Shown here: positions 48,932-56,731 of the stretch, piece after piece
Layout of the letters: each line of letters opens with the position of its first letter
How positions within the stretch are numbered: the first letter of the stretch is position 1
DNA from: a virus
Virus record (IMG/VR): IMGVR_UViG_3300020182_000008
Location: 1 to 64,000 of that record
Reading direction: 5' to 3' (one strand)
DNA length: 64,000 nt
Position numbers and translations under genes: made by a program
Notes under the pieces: model-generated
Databases searched by the model: none
Seen by the model: only the letters and a program-made list of their open reading frames with translations
What the model was told of the DNA's origin: nothing

Positions 48932-49286
48932 TACTTCGATTAAGAGAAAAAACAAAAAATCCTACGATCAAAAACGAGATTTGTTTATCAACGTGATAAA
49001 TCAATTCGAGGCTGCTATTACTAAATCTTATTTATTAGAAAAGGACCATAAGATTGATATGTCTAAGTATGAGGAAGGTTTTTATCAGATAATAGATTCA
49101 CTTGTATTACTGGCGTTTGGTAAAGAAATATACGAATTATTATCATTCTACTTCTATGAACGTTACAACCCAGATGGGAGTGAAAACGGGTTAATTATAG
49201 AAGAAACAGGTGAAGAGGTGTTTGTAAAGGATGCTATGGAATTATGGGATTTAATTGTTAGAGTTCAACCTGAAATATTCAAATAA
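48873..49286 (+). CDS. Hypothetical phage protein
   Basis: This 137-residue protein (HSLKQSLDQLLQADTSIKRK ... MSKYEEGFYQIIDSLVLLAFGKEIYELLSFYFYERYNPDG) is helical, with a hydrophobic centre and an acidic end. I recall the YERxNPDG type of sequence from T4-like marine phages, but its role is unknown. The next gene starts on its stop. Confidence 0.6.
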   Translation: MSKDPLHSLKQSLDQLLQADTSIKRKNKKSYDQKRDLFINVINQFEAAITKSYLLEKDHKIDMSKYEEGFYQIIDSLVLLAFGKEIYELLSFYFYERYNPDGSENGLIIEETGEEVFVKDAMELWDLIVRVQPEIFK

Positions 49287-49909
49287 TGGGTAGAAAGCAA
49301 ATAGTAATAACTAAAGAACAGCTATTAAACGCTATGAAAATGACTAAGTCAAACATGGCTTGTGCTCGTTATTTAGGTATTAGCTATATGCATTATAGTC
49401 GTTATGCTAAAAGTTATATTGACGAGGAAACAGGTAAAACACTATTTGACTTACATAAAAATCAGGCCGGTAAAGGTATTAGAAAGTTTTTAGGTGGTAA
49501 AGACCCTGATTTAAAAGCTATAATGGATGGTGAGTTATATATTAAATCATATAACTTAAATCGTTATAAAGATAGATTAATACAAGAAGGTTATATAGAA
49601 GAATGTTGTAGTAGCTGTGGTTTTAACGAACAACGAGTTCAAGATTACAAAACTCCACTCTTAATACATTTTAAAGACAAAAATAAAGAAAATTGGCGTA
49701 TAGAAAACATAGAACTACTATGTTATAACTGTTATTTCCTATACATTGGTGATGTTTTCAATGAAAAGCAAATAAAAAACATTGAAGAAGACGCACCAGT
49801 TAAAAAAGATGATACTGTAAATTGGGAAATGGATGAGAATATGCTTGAACATTTCAAAGACATTGGTTTAGTAGAAGACGACGAAGAAGATTATGTAGCT
49901 CGTCTGTGA
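49286..49909 (+). CDS. HTH plus HNH-like zinc-finger phage protein
   Basis: This 207-residue protein starts with a helix-turn-helix-like stretch, TKEQLLNAMKMTKSNMACARYLGISYMHYSRYA. Later it has two CxxC pairs: ECCSSCGF and LLCYNCYF, separated by TPLLIHFKDKNKENWRIENI. That is an HNH-type zinc scaffold (H-F-K-D...N...EN-x-x-L-L-C-x-x-C), but the final catalytic His is missing. It is therefore more likely a DNA-binding protein, perhaps a late transcription factor, than an active nuclease. Confidence 0.55.
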   Translation: MGRKQIVITKEQLLNAMKMTKSNMACARYLGISYMHYSRYAKSYIDEETGKTLFDLHKNQAGKGIRKFLGGKDPDLKAIMDGELYIKSYNLNRYKDRLIQEGYIEECCSSCGFNEQRVQDYKTPLLIHFKDKNKENWRIENIELLCYNCYFLYIGDVFNEKQIKNIEEDAPVKKDDTVNWEMDENMLEHFKDIGLVEDDEEDYVARL

Positions 49910-49915
49910 TTCCAA

Positions 49916-49946
49916 TTCTCGCTTATATTTATCCCCGAAGCGAGAA
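49916..49946 (+). promoter_or_regulatory. 9-bp inverted repeat enclosing a TATATTTA box at a start codon
   Basis: TTCTCGCTT (49916-49924) and AAGCGAGAA (49938-49946) are perfect reverse complements with a 13-base loop. The loop and arm contain TATATTTA (49924-49931), the core of the recurrent promoter box. The right arm ends 2 bases before the ATG at 49949, so an RNA hairpin from an upstream promoter would hide the start. It could also be an operator. Confidence 0.6.
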
Positions 49947-49948
49947 AT

Positions 49949-50425
49949 ATGTTAAAATTAACTGTTACATTAGTGTTAATGTTGTTATCGTCCTTTGCGT
50001 TTGGGCAGGAGACTATACAAATCGGAGAGGTTAACAACAAAATTCAGCTAGGTCCTTTTGCGGGTAGTAGGGACCTAGCTTTTGGTGTTCAATCTATTCT
50101 TGAAGAAGCAATACAAGATAAAGGATACAACTTATCCTATAATGCTGAAACTCAAATCCAAGTAGATTTATTATATTTTGATGTACAGAAAACCAATGTA
50201 CAAATAGCTATTTACAGTAAAAATGTAGATGAATATCAAATTATTGCCCGTGCCTCATTACTTAAAAATGGTAAAAAGAAAAAACAGGTAGTAGCTAAAG
50301 GTACTGCTAAAGAAATATCCACATCAACTCTCATTATAGATGAAGGTGGTCAGTTCTCTCAAACAAATGTTTCGACAGCTTTAAAGAAGGTTTGTATTGA
50401 ATTAATTGATAAACTTAAACTATAA
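49949..50425 (+). CDS. Secreted protein, CsgG-like or periplasmic, unknown
   Basis: This 158-residue protein has a clear signal peptide (MLKLTVTLVLMLLSSFAFGQ), cut after FGQ as usual in flavobacteria. The mature part (SRDLAFGVQSILEEAIQDKGY ... AKGTAKEISTSTLIIDEGG ... NVSTALKKVCIELIDKL) is alpha/beta and ends like the CsgG-like protein at 54282 (IGTATKKALETAVAKIV). It may be a shortened relative. It starts the block of exported proteins. Function unknown. Confidence 0.6.
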   Translation: MLKLTVTLVLMLLSSFAFGQETIQIGEVNNKIQLGPFAGSRDLAFGVQSILEEAIQDKGYNLSYNAETQIQVDLLYFDVQKTNVQIAIYSKNVDEYQIIARASLLKNGKKKKQVVAKGTAKEISTSTLIIDEGGQFSQTNVSTALKKVCIELIDKLKL

Positions 50426-52171
50426 ATGAAAAAATTATTATTATTACTATTATTACCTTTACTATCATTTGGACAAAATGTTCAGCTTGGATTAGAAATG
50501 TTTCAAAATGATACTAATGAAGTAGTAGATGCAAACAATCCTATTGAAGAAGGATTACTACTAGGAGTAGGCCTACATATGTTTGCTGTAGGTTCTGATG
50601 ACTTTACTTTACTAGCAGACAGTAGATACCTATTTGTAGATATCCAGTATAATAGTCAAATCTTATCACTTATTGATGATGCATATGATTTTCCATCTTT
50701 AGATCTTACAACAACTGGAGGTACTATAGAAGAAAGGTATACATTTTCAAATACAAGTATTAGCCAAAGAACAAATGACCTAAAATTAGGTTATAATAGA
50801 TGGCAAGCAGGAGATGATGTTTATTCTGAATATAATGCTAAATGGAGTGTAGTAAGAATAGCAATACAGCTAAGTGATGCAGGTTTTGATGCTTTTATGG
50901 ATGAATCTACTATACGTACTGAGGAACCTTTATTTGTTCAAGCATTCCAAGTTAAAACAGGTACAGTTTCTATTACAGAACAAGATATGTTTATAAATTT
51001 TGCAACAATAGATAATGTAGATGATACCCAAGTAACTTCACTATATACTACTGCTGCATCATATCCACATCCTGTTATTGAATCTGTATCTTACAATGCT
51101 AAACTTCATTTTGATCTACCAGAGGCAATAGATCCTACAAACTTTCAAGTAACAGTATATGAAGAAGGTGCAATAGATAGTCGTTTACCTGTAACCTTAG
51201 ACGCAGCTGGAGATGCACTAATATCAGATGTTGAGTTAGGTAAAACATATTATGCATCTAATTTAGATCCAATAGATAGAACATACCTACCAGACGTTCA
51301 TACGGTAACAGATGCTTATAGATCGTTTAAGTATTTAAATGACGTAGGAATAAATGGTACAGATGTAACCTATAACAACTTCGGATTATTCTCAGCGGAT
51401 GCTAACTTAAATGGTGAATTTACTTCATATGATGTTTACGGTTTATTTGCCTATGTTTTAGGAATAGAAGTACAGGAAAATGGTGGTCAATCTGATGCAC
51501 CCGGTGATACATTTTGTTTACCTTTCTTAGATGACAACGGAGTATGGTATCACGGATGTACAGCTACAGTATTATATGAAAACTACACTATAGAGAAATT
51601 AGGAGCTGAACTTGATATAAAAAACACAGGTGAAAGTACAGGACAATATTGGAATAGTAGTTTTACTCCAACAGAAGATAATCTTAATTTTGATTTTGCT
51701 TTCTGGCATCATGTTGATTTAGACCAATCACATAGTTCACAGTTCCCCGCTACATTAACTGCTAAAGCATCAAAGGCAGGTTTAAGCTTAAGTAATAAAG
51801 CAGTAGGTACTACCACTTTAGATATGGTCAGCAAAATAGAAAATGGTTTAGTTAAGGTTGAATTAACACATAGTGGAGAAGATATAGTAGGCCTACAAGC
51901 TAGAGTAAAATATGATACTTCTAAGTTAGTACTTAAAAATATAATATATGACACAGGCAATACTTTAACAAACTTTGGTAAACCATTTGATGGAGAGTTA
52001 CTATTTGGAACTTTATCAAAAGACGGTTTAGATAATGTTAAAAAAGGTAAAGCATTTACAATAGAATTTACCCCTATAGGAATAGTAAACAACACTACAG
52101 GTTTATTCTATTTCGAAAACACAGATGCTGTTAAGCAAAACGGCGATAAAATGAACTTAAAAATACAATAA
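50426..52171 (+). CDS. Secreted protein with dockerin-like and cohesin-like regions
   Basis: This 581-residue protein has a signal peptide (MKKLLLLLLLPLLSFGQ). At about residue 320 it has a dockerin-type calcium segment, FSADANLNGEFTSYDVYGLF, where Asp/Asn at spaced positions precede a helix. The last 110 residues (GLVKVELTHSGEDIVGLQAR, KYDTSKLVLKNI, KGKAFTIEFTPIG) look like a cohesin-fold domain. Its role may be assembly of a surface complex or adhesion of virions or cells. Both domain calls are by pattern only. It starts right after the preceding stop codon. Confidence 0.6.
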   Translation: MKKLLLLLLLPLLSFGQNVQLGLEMFQNDTNEVVDANNPIEEGLLLGVGLHMFAVGSDDFTLLADSRYLFVDIQYNSQILSLIDDAYDFPSLDLTTTGGTIEERYTFSNTSISQRTNDLKLGYNRWQAGDDVYSEYNAKWSVVRIAIQLSDAGFDAFMDESTIRTEEPLFVQAFQVKTGTVSITEQDMFINFATIDNVDDTQVTSLYTTAASYPHPVIESVSYNAKLHFDLPEAIDPTNFQVTVYEEGAIDSRLPVTLDAAGDALISDVELGKTYYASNLDPIDRTYLPDVHTVTDAYRSFKYLNDVGINGTDVTYNNFGLFSADANLNGEFTSYDVYGLFAYVLGIEVQENGGQSDAPGDTFCLPFLDDNGVWYHGCTATVLYENYTIEKLGAELDIKNTGESTGQYWNSSFTPTEDNLNFDFAFWHHVDLDQSHSSQFPATLTAKASKAGLSLSNKAVGTTTLDMVSKIENGLVKVELTHSGEDIVGLQARVKYDTSKLVLKNIIYDTGNTLTNFGKPFDGELLFGTLSKDGLDNVKKGKAFTIEFTPIGIVNNTTGLFYFENTDAVKQNGDKMNLKIQ

Positions 52172-52172
52172 A

Positions 52173-52553
52173 ATGAGCTTAAAATTCCAAAAAATATATT
52201 ACACAATTCTATTTCTACTATTTCTAGCCTGCACTCCAGACTACGAATTTGAAATGGTGCCCTATGATTTTGTTCCTAAAGCTTTAGTAATTAAAAAAGA
52301 TGTAGGTATAAAGTTAGATAATAATTTTGCTACAACATCAGCAAAAATGAATGTAAAACTTAATAGTACAGGAAACTACTATATAAAAGTATTAGATATA
52401 ACTGGAAAAGTAGTCGCTAAAGAATTAGTAAATGGAAAAATTGGCGATAACATTTTTACAGTATACACGTCAACTCTACCTAAAAGTTCCTACAGGATAG
52501 AATTGTACTTAGAAGATGATAAAGTAGGAACTACATCAATAAATTTACTATGA
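52173..52553 (+). CDS. Lipoprotein with T9SS-tail-like beta domain
   Basis: This 126-residue protein has an export signal ending in the lipobox FLACT (Cys about residue 20). The C half, NYYIKVLDITGKVVAKELV ... DNIFTVYTSTLPKSSYRIEL, has the strand pattern (x-V-x-D-x-x-G-K-x-V ... L-x-x-G-x-Y) of the type IX secretion C-terminal sorting domain of Bacteroidota. It is probably a small outer-membrane lipoprotein. It overlaps the next lipoprotein gene by 4 bases. Confidence 0.6.
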   Translation: MSLKFQKIYYTILFLLFLACTPDYEFEMVPYDFVPKALVIKKDVGIKLDNNFATTSAKMNVKLNSTGNYYIKVLDITGKVVAKELVNGKIGDNIFTVYTSTLPKSSYRIELYLEDDKVGTTSINLL

Positions 52554-53032
52554 AAAAAATATTCGCAGTATTAGGTATAATAGGTTTTATAGCGTGTACT
52601 AATCCTTCTATGGAAAGAGGTTTAGAATCTCTAAATGCTTCTTTAGCTGAACTAGAATCAGCTATGAGCGAAATAGATGTAAATCAAATATTAACTGATA
52701 TTTCTACTATGCAAAGTCAAATTGAAGAAGCAGAAGATGATGTTCAAGTTTACCAAGAACAAGTAACAGAATGGGAATCTCAAATTCAAACTATACTTAC
52801 AGATTTAGAATCAGTTACAGCTTTAATAGAAAGCTCTGCAACTAGTGATCAACTACAAGATATTTTAGCTGACTTAGAACACAATCAATCATTAATTGAT
52901 ATGTTAGTAGCTGTAGCAGACTATGATTACGACGGAGTATTAAATGCTTTAGATAAATGTCCAGACACTCCTCTTGCAGAGATTAATAAAGTAGATGTAG
53001 ATGGTTGTTCTCCATCACAATTAGAAGATTAA
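52550..53032 (+). CDS. Lipoprotein with coiled coil and thrombospondin type 3 repeat
   Basis: This 160-residue protein has a signal and lipobox (GFIACT, Cys about 16), a long acidic heptad-rich coiled coil (about residues 25-115: LESAMSEIDVNQIL ... TDLESVTALIE), and the calcium repeat DYDYDGVLNALDKCPDTPLA ending VDVDGCSP. This is the type 3 repeat common before OmpA domains in Bacteroidota, but no OmpA domain follows. It may be a periplasmic spanin-like or spacer protein beside the holin and amidase genes; that is inference. Confidence 0.68.
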   Translation: MKKIFAVLGIIGFIACTNPSMERGLESLNASLAELESAMSEIDVNQILTDISTMQSQIEEAEDDVQVYQEQVTEWESQIQTILTDLESVTALIESSATSDQLQDILADLEHNQSLIDMLVAVADYDYDGVLNALDKCPDTPLAEINKVDVDGCSPSQLED

Positions 53033-53033
53033 G

Positions 53034-53327
53034 ATGAAAGAATTTTTTGACGAATTTAAGAAACAAATTATTGCAGGTGTAGGTATAGTTATAACCGCAA
53101 TAAGTGGAATTGTGATTACACAATTCAAAGAAATAGTAGGTATAGTAGATGAAGAAGAATCTGCTCCAACAGAGCAAGTTATTCAACAACCACAACAACC
53201 TAGTATTACTATCAATATTCCACAGCAAGAAGTAAAACGAGACACTGTGGTAAAAGTTGTGAAAGTTCAACCTAAACCAAAAAAGACCGAAACCGAAAAA
53301 CGTAAGGATGAAGGTCTCGATTGGTAA
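53034..53327 (+). CDS. Small membrane protein with Pro/Gln-rich tail
   Basis: This 97-residue protein has one span near the start (IIAGVGIVITAISGIVITQF), then an acidic/Pro/Gln linker and a Lys-rich C-terminus (VKVQPKPKKTETEKRKDEG). Layout resembles inner-membrane spanins (i-spanins) or TonB-like stalks. It sits between the TSP3 lipoprotein and the holin-like gene, so an i-spanin/o-spanin pair with 52550 is possible but unproven. Confidence 0.55.
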   Translation: MKEFFDEFKKQIIAGVGIVITAISGIVITQFKEIVGIVDEEESAPTEQVIQQPQQPSITINIPQQEVKRDTVVKVVKVQPKPKKTETEKRKDEGLDW

Positions 53328-53343
53328 TTAAAAAAATTAGATT

Positions 53344-53571
53344 ATGGCTTTCAAAGACATTTTTAAAGACGAAAACGACATCAACGAAAAATCAGTAGTT
53401 GGTTTCGCATCATTTGTAATCATGGTGTTATTTGCAATTGCAGATTTAACAACAGGTTACTTTGGAAAAGATTTAGTTATTAACGAGTTTGTTTACAATT
53501 CCTTTGTTATAGTAACTCTAGGAGCATTTGGAATTGGTGAAGCAGGCAAAATATTTGGTAAAAAAGAATAA
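53344..53571 (+). CDS. Holin-like membrane protein
   Basis: This 75-residue protein has two hydrophobic spans (VVGFASFVIMVLFAIADLTTG and FVIVTLGAFGIGEAGKIFG) and charged ends. It directly precedes an amidase gene, the usual holin-endolysin order. It would form membrane lesions at lysis. The call rests on topology and position. Confidence 0.62.
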   Translation: MAFKDIFKDENDINEKSVVGFASFVIMVLFAIADLTTGYFGKDLVINEFVYNSFVIVTLGAFGIGEAGKIFGKKE

Positions 53572-53573
53572 TT

Positions 53574-54065
53574 ATGGCTATAGTACCTAAAGGAATAATC
53601 GTCCACTCAATGGCTGAGTATTTAAAGCTAGATGATGGACCAATGTATGCACACGACTTTCTAAAATCAATTAAATTGTCAGTACACGGTTTTATTAAAC
53701 CAGATGGTACTTACGAAAAAATGGTTGAGACACCTGGTAAAGCATTCCACGCTGGTAAATCAGTGTTTGGTGAATTATCAGGTTTAAACTCACATTTTTT
53801 AGGCTTTGAATTATTAGTTCCAGGTACACATGACTTTGGAACATTTAGTAAAGCAATAGAAACTCCAGGAACATACACTGAAGAACAATTTAAACAATCA
53901 GTTGATGTATGTAAATGGTGGATGAAAGAATATAATATACCTGCTAATGCTGTAGTACGTCATTCAGATGTATCTGGAGACGATGTACGAGGCAAAGGTA
54001 AAGGTAAAACAGACCCTGGCTCAGCATTTGATTGGGACAGATTTAAACAAGAATTAGTTACATAA
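53574..54065 (+). CDS. N-acetylmuramoyl-L-alanine amidase (endolysin)
   Basis: This 163-residue protein is an amidase_2/AmpD-type zinc enzyme. It has GIIVHSMAEYLKLDDG with the first His, KAFHAGKSVFGELSGLNSH, FLGFELLVPGTHDFG and VVRHSDVSGDDVRGKGKGKTDPG, the H...D-P-G end with the last zinc ligand and catalytic Lys. It cuts the bond between muramic acid and the stem peptide. No signal peptide is present, so export relies on the holin-like protein 3 bases upstream. Confidence 0.85.
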   Translation: MAIVPKGIIVHSMAEYLKLDDGPMYAHDFLKSIKLSVHGFIKPDGTYEKMVETPGKAFHAGKSVFGELSGLNSHFLGFELLVPGTHDFGTFSKAIETPGTYTEEQFKQSVDVCKWWMKEYNIPANAVVRHSDVSGDDVRGKGKGKTDPGSAFDWDRFKQELVT

Positions 54066-54094
54066 AATTTAACTTAAAAAACCAGTGAAGCGGA

Positions 54095-54289
54095 ATGAAA
54101 GAATTTATTACAAACTATAAAACACTCATGAGTGAGTGTGAAACACCCTTAGACTATATTATAGCAGTCTGGGCAAACGTATTATTAGCTATATCCTTTT
54201 CAGGATTAGGTATGGTAGCATATGAGCTAATTACTAATCCACAACAATTTAACAACGTAACTTGGGGCATTTTCGATACCCTTGGTTAA
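54095..54289 (+). CDS. Small membrane protein
   Basis: This 64-residue protein has one or two hydrophobic stretches (YIIAVWANVLLAISFSGLGMVAYEL). It sits between the amidase and the CsgG-like gene, overlapping the latter by 8 bases. It could be part of the lysis set. No family recognised. Confidence 0.5.
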   Translation: MKEFITNYKTLMSECETPLDYIIAVWANVLLAISFSGLGMVAYELITNPQQFNNVTWGIFDTLG

Positions 54290-54998
54290 AAAATTATTTG
54301 TACTTGCATTATTAGCTTGTACAAGTACTTTCGGACAAGTTGTTGGTAAAACAGTTACTGAGGATTACCAAGCGGAATTTGAGAAACGAGCCTCAATCTA
54401 CTCAATTCCCGATTACATGGGTGAACCAGTACCTGTTGCTATACTCAGCATAGGTGTTAATGAAGAAATATTAGCTCAATATCCTGAATTAGGAGACTAT
54501 CGTGTTGGATTAGGGTTATCTAACATTACAGTTGCCTTTATGGATGAAACATTCAGATTTGAATTCGTTGAAACAAAAGACGAAATTAAAAATCGAATGG
54601 TAACCCAATATAAAGCGTCTGCTAAAGGACTACTTACCGAAAAATATGAATTAAAAGGTAATATAGTAGGAGCTAGATATTTTGGATACATAGAAGTATA
54701 TGATTTCTCTATTTCAGAAGATGAAACAATTAATCTTAAAGACGGTGTAACAAATAAACTAGTTACACGTTTAGGTATGCAAGTGCGTCTAGTAGATGCC
54801 CAATCAGGAATTTACATGACTGGTTCTGGGTTAGGTAAATCTACTACTACTAGAGAACTTACTATACTAAACGATGAGAATTTAGAAGAGGTAGCATTTA
54901 ATCAATCATCAATTGGTACTGCTACTAAAAAAGCATTAGAAACAGCTGTAGCTAAGATAGTGCGTCGAATGATTCAAAAGAAGATATTTGACCACTAA
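54282..54998 (+). CDS. CsgG-like outer-membrane secretion protein
   Basis: This 238-residue protein has a TTG start, a signal peptide (VKKLFVLALLACTSTFGQ) that may be a lipobox (LLACTS), and a mature part with VPVAILSIGV, ARYFGYIEVYDFS, LGMQVRLVDAQSGIYMTGSG and IGTATKKALETAVAKIVRRM. This order is that of CsgG, the nonameric pore of curli (type VIII) secretion. Curli-type genes are known in some marine phages. The next gene encodes a surface-type beta-barrel. No curlin repeat protein (CsgA/B) was recognised. Confidence 0.65.
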   Translation: MVKKLFVLALLACTSTFGQVVGKTVTEDYQAEFEKRASIYSIPDYMGEPVPVAILSIGVNEEILAQYPELGDYRVGLGLSNITVAFMDETFRFEFVETKDEIKNRMVTQYKASAKGLLTEKYELKGNIVGARYFGYIEVYDFSISEDETINLKDGVTNKLVTRLGMQVRLVDAQSGIYMTGSGLGKSTTTRELTILNDENLEEVAFNQSSIGTATKKALETAVAKIVRRMIQKKIFDH

Positions 54999-56647
54999 TG
55001 AAAAAACTACTAACCTTAATATTATTATTAGGTTGTAGCACATTATTCTCCCAGAACCTTATCCAAACTTATATGGATAGGTGTACTGGGGCTGTAACTG
55101 TGTTTACTGTACCTATGAACGGACAGACTACTGTAGCATTCTATAACAAGTCTAAAACATTTACCTCAGCTCAATTTCAAAATGGTGAATTGCAATCTTG
55201 GTTAGAGCAAACGTATTTATGGTGGGCTACACTTAACCCTTGTTCAACGGCCCAAACGAATGTTACTACAACACAGCAACAGACACAGCAAACAACTCAA
55301 CAAGCAACTCAAGCAGCCGAAAACGCAGCTAAGGCAACTCAATCGTTACCTGTCGTAGAGGCACCCCCTACTCCAATTGCACCCGTTGCTCCAACACCCA
55401 CAGCCAATGCACCATCTACTGATACAAACGTTGCCCCTACTACGAGTACACCTGAAGCTAGTACTGCAGTCGTGGACACTTCGAGTACAGATACTAGTGC
55501 ACCAACTACAGATTCTGGATCACAAGCTAATACTAATGAATCTCCGACTACGGGAGACACCAATAGTGGAACTGAGACTAGCTCTGGAGAAACTGGGACG
55601 AATGAAAGTACAACGGAACAGACTTCAACAGAGACTAGCGAATCACAAACTGAAACTCAAGAAACAGAACCTTCAACAAACGATTCAGAGGGAGGAGAAA
55701 ATGAGACTACTACAGAAGAATCTACGGATGAGACATCTGGCGAAAGCGAAGAAAATACAGAAACAGAAGAATCAGAAGTAGAAGAAACCACTGAAGAGGA
55801 ATCAACAGAGGAAACTACTGAAGAAGAAAGTACAGAGGAAGAATCTACAGAAGAGGAATCATCTGAGGAGGAAGAATCATCTGAAGAAGAAAGTGAGGAG
55901 GAATCAAGTGATGAAGAGGAAGAATCATCTGATAGTGAAGAACAAGATAATAAGAAAAAGAAAAAAAAGAAACAAACATTAGGTCCTCCTATCATAACAT
56001 CAAATGTTGCTTCAATGCAAGGTTTAGATGGTACCTATAGTTATTCTACTATGTTCGGTGTTTCACGTTCATCACTTATGGGCGATAAAACATACGGCTT
56101 AAATGCTATGGTTTATACTAACCTACAGCAATTTATGCTTACAGCTAGTTACACTAAAATCCACATCAATAAAGAAGGTAGAGTATCAAGGGTATATTCA
56201 GCATCAGCTGGTGCTGCTAAAATGTTTACTACACTAATGGCTAATATGAACCACAGTGTAGTATTTCTAGGTAAAAAAGGCTCAGCATCAGGTATAGCTT
56301 TAGGTACTTCTATCACATCACTTGAATTAAACGTAGTTAAAGGTTTAATATACTACGATGAAAATATATTATCACAATCAATTACAGGTTTTTATACAAA
56401 ACCAATCCCAGTAAATAAGTTAACTATTTCCCCCATGCTAGCAGTGTCTGCTCCCTTCGCTTCACTCGAAATGTATTCTAATCGAACTACATGGTCCACA
56501 GATGTAATGGTAATAGGGGGAAGTAGTTTTACTTATTCTTTAACTAAAAGATTTGGAATTAATTTGGGTGCTAACGCTATCTATAGTACATTACCTAACT
56601 TCCCTATTATAATGAGTTACACTATAGGTTCTCGTTTTTCTTTTTAA
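54998..56647 (+). CDS. Outer-membrane beta-barrel protein with long acidic Ser/Thr/Glu stalk
   Basis: This 549-residue protein has a signal peptide (MKKLLTLILLLGCSTLFSQ), a short N domain, a Gln/Thr/Ala-rich region (about 85-130), then a Ser/Thr/Glu stalk (about 130-320) with repeats such as EESTEE and SSEEE. After a Lys cluster, the last 220 residues have alternating polar/hydrophobic strands and end in GSRFSF, a C-terminal Phe as in outer-membrane barrels. An autotransporter- or porin-like surface protein is likely. It follows the CsgG-like gene with a one-base overlap. Confidence 0.65.
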   Translation: MKKLLTLILLLGCSTLFSQNLIQTYMDRCTGAVTVFTVPMNGQTTVAFYNKSKTFTSAQFQNGELQSWLEQTYLWWATLNPCSTAQTNVTTTQQQTQQTTQQATQAAENAAKATQSLPVVEAPPTPIAPVAPTPTANAPSTDTNVAPTTSTPEASTAVVDTSSTDTSAPTTDSGSQANTNESPTTGDTNSGTETSSGETGTNESTTEQTSTETSESQTETQETEPSTNDSEGGENETTTEESTDETSGESEENTETEESEVEETTEEESTEETTEEESTEEESTEEESSEEEESSEEESEEESSDEEEESSDSEEQDNKKKKKKKQTLGPPIITSNVASMQGLDGTYSYSTMFGVSRSSLMGDKTYGLNAMVYTNLQQFMLTASYTKIHINKEGRVSRVYSASAGAAKMFTTLMANMNHSVVFLGKKGSASGIALGTSITSLELNVVKGLIYYDENILSQSITGFYTKPIPVNKLTISPMLAVSAPFASLEMYSNRTTWSTDVMVIGGSSFTYSLTKRFGINLGANAIYSTLPNFPIIMSYTIGSRFSF

Positions 56648-56683
56648 AGTAATGCACATCCAGCTTGGCTACCCGGGAAGCCG

Positions 56684-56696
56684 TTCGTATATTTAC
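56684..56696 (+). promoter_or_regulatory. Putative phage promoter TTCGTATATTTAC preceded by hairpin
   Basis: Third exact copy of the 13-base box, 35 bases before the DUF932 gene. Just upstream, GGCT-A-CCCGGG-A-AGCC (56667-56682) forms a near-palindrome that could end the preceding transcript or act as an operator. Confidence 0.6.
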
Positions 56697-56731
56697 AGGG
56701 TAAATAAGTAATTAATTAAAACACAAAGGTT

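Noticed and set aside
55657-55995. Reverse-strand 112-codon Ser/Val-rich frame
   Set aside because: It is the complement of the Ser/Thr/Glu stalk (GAA/TCA repeats read backwards), with no start context; every other gene is on the + strand.
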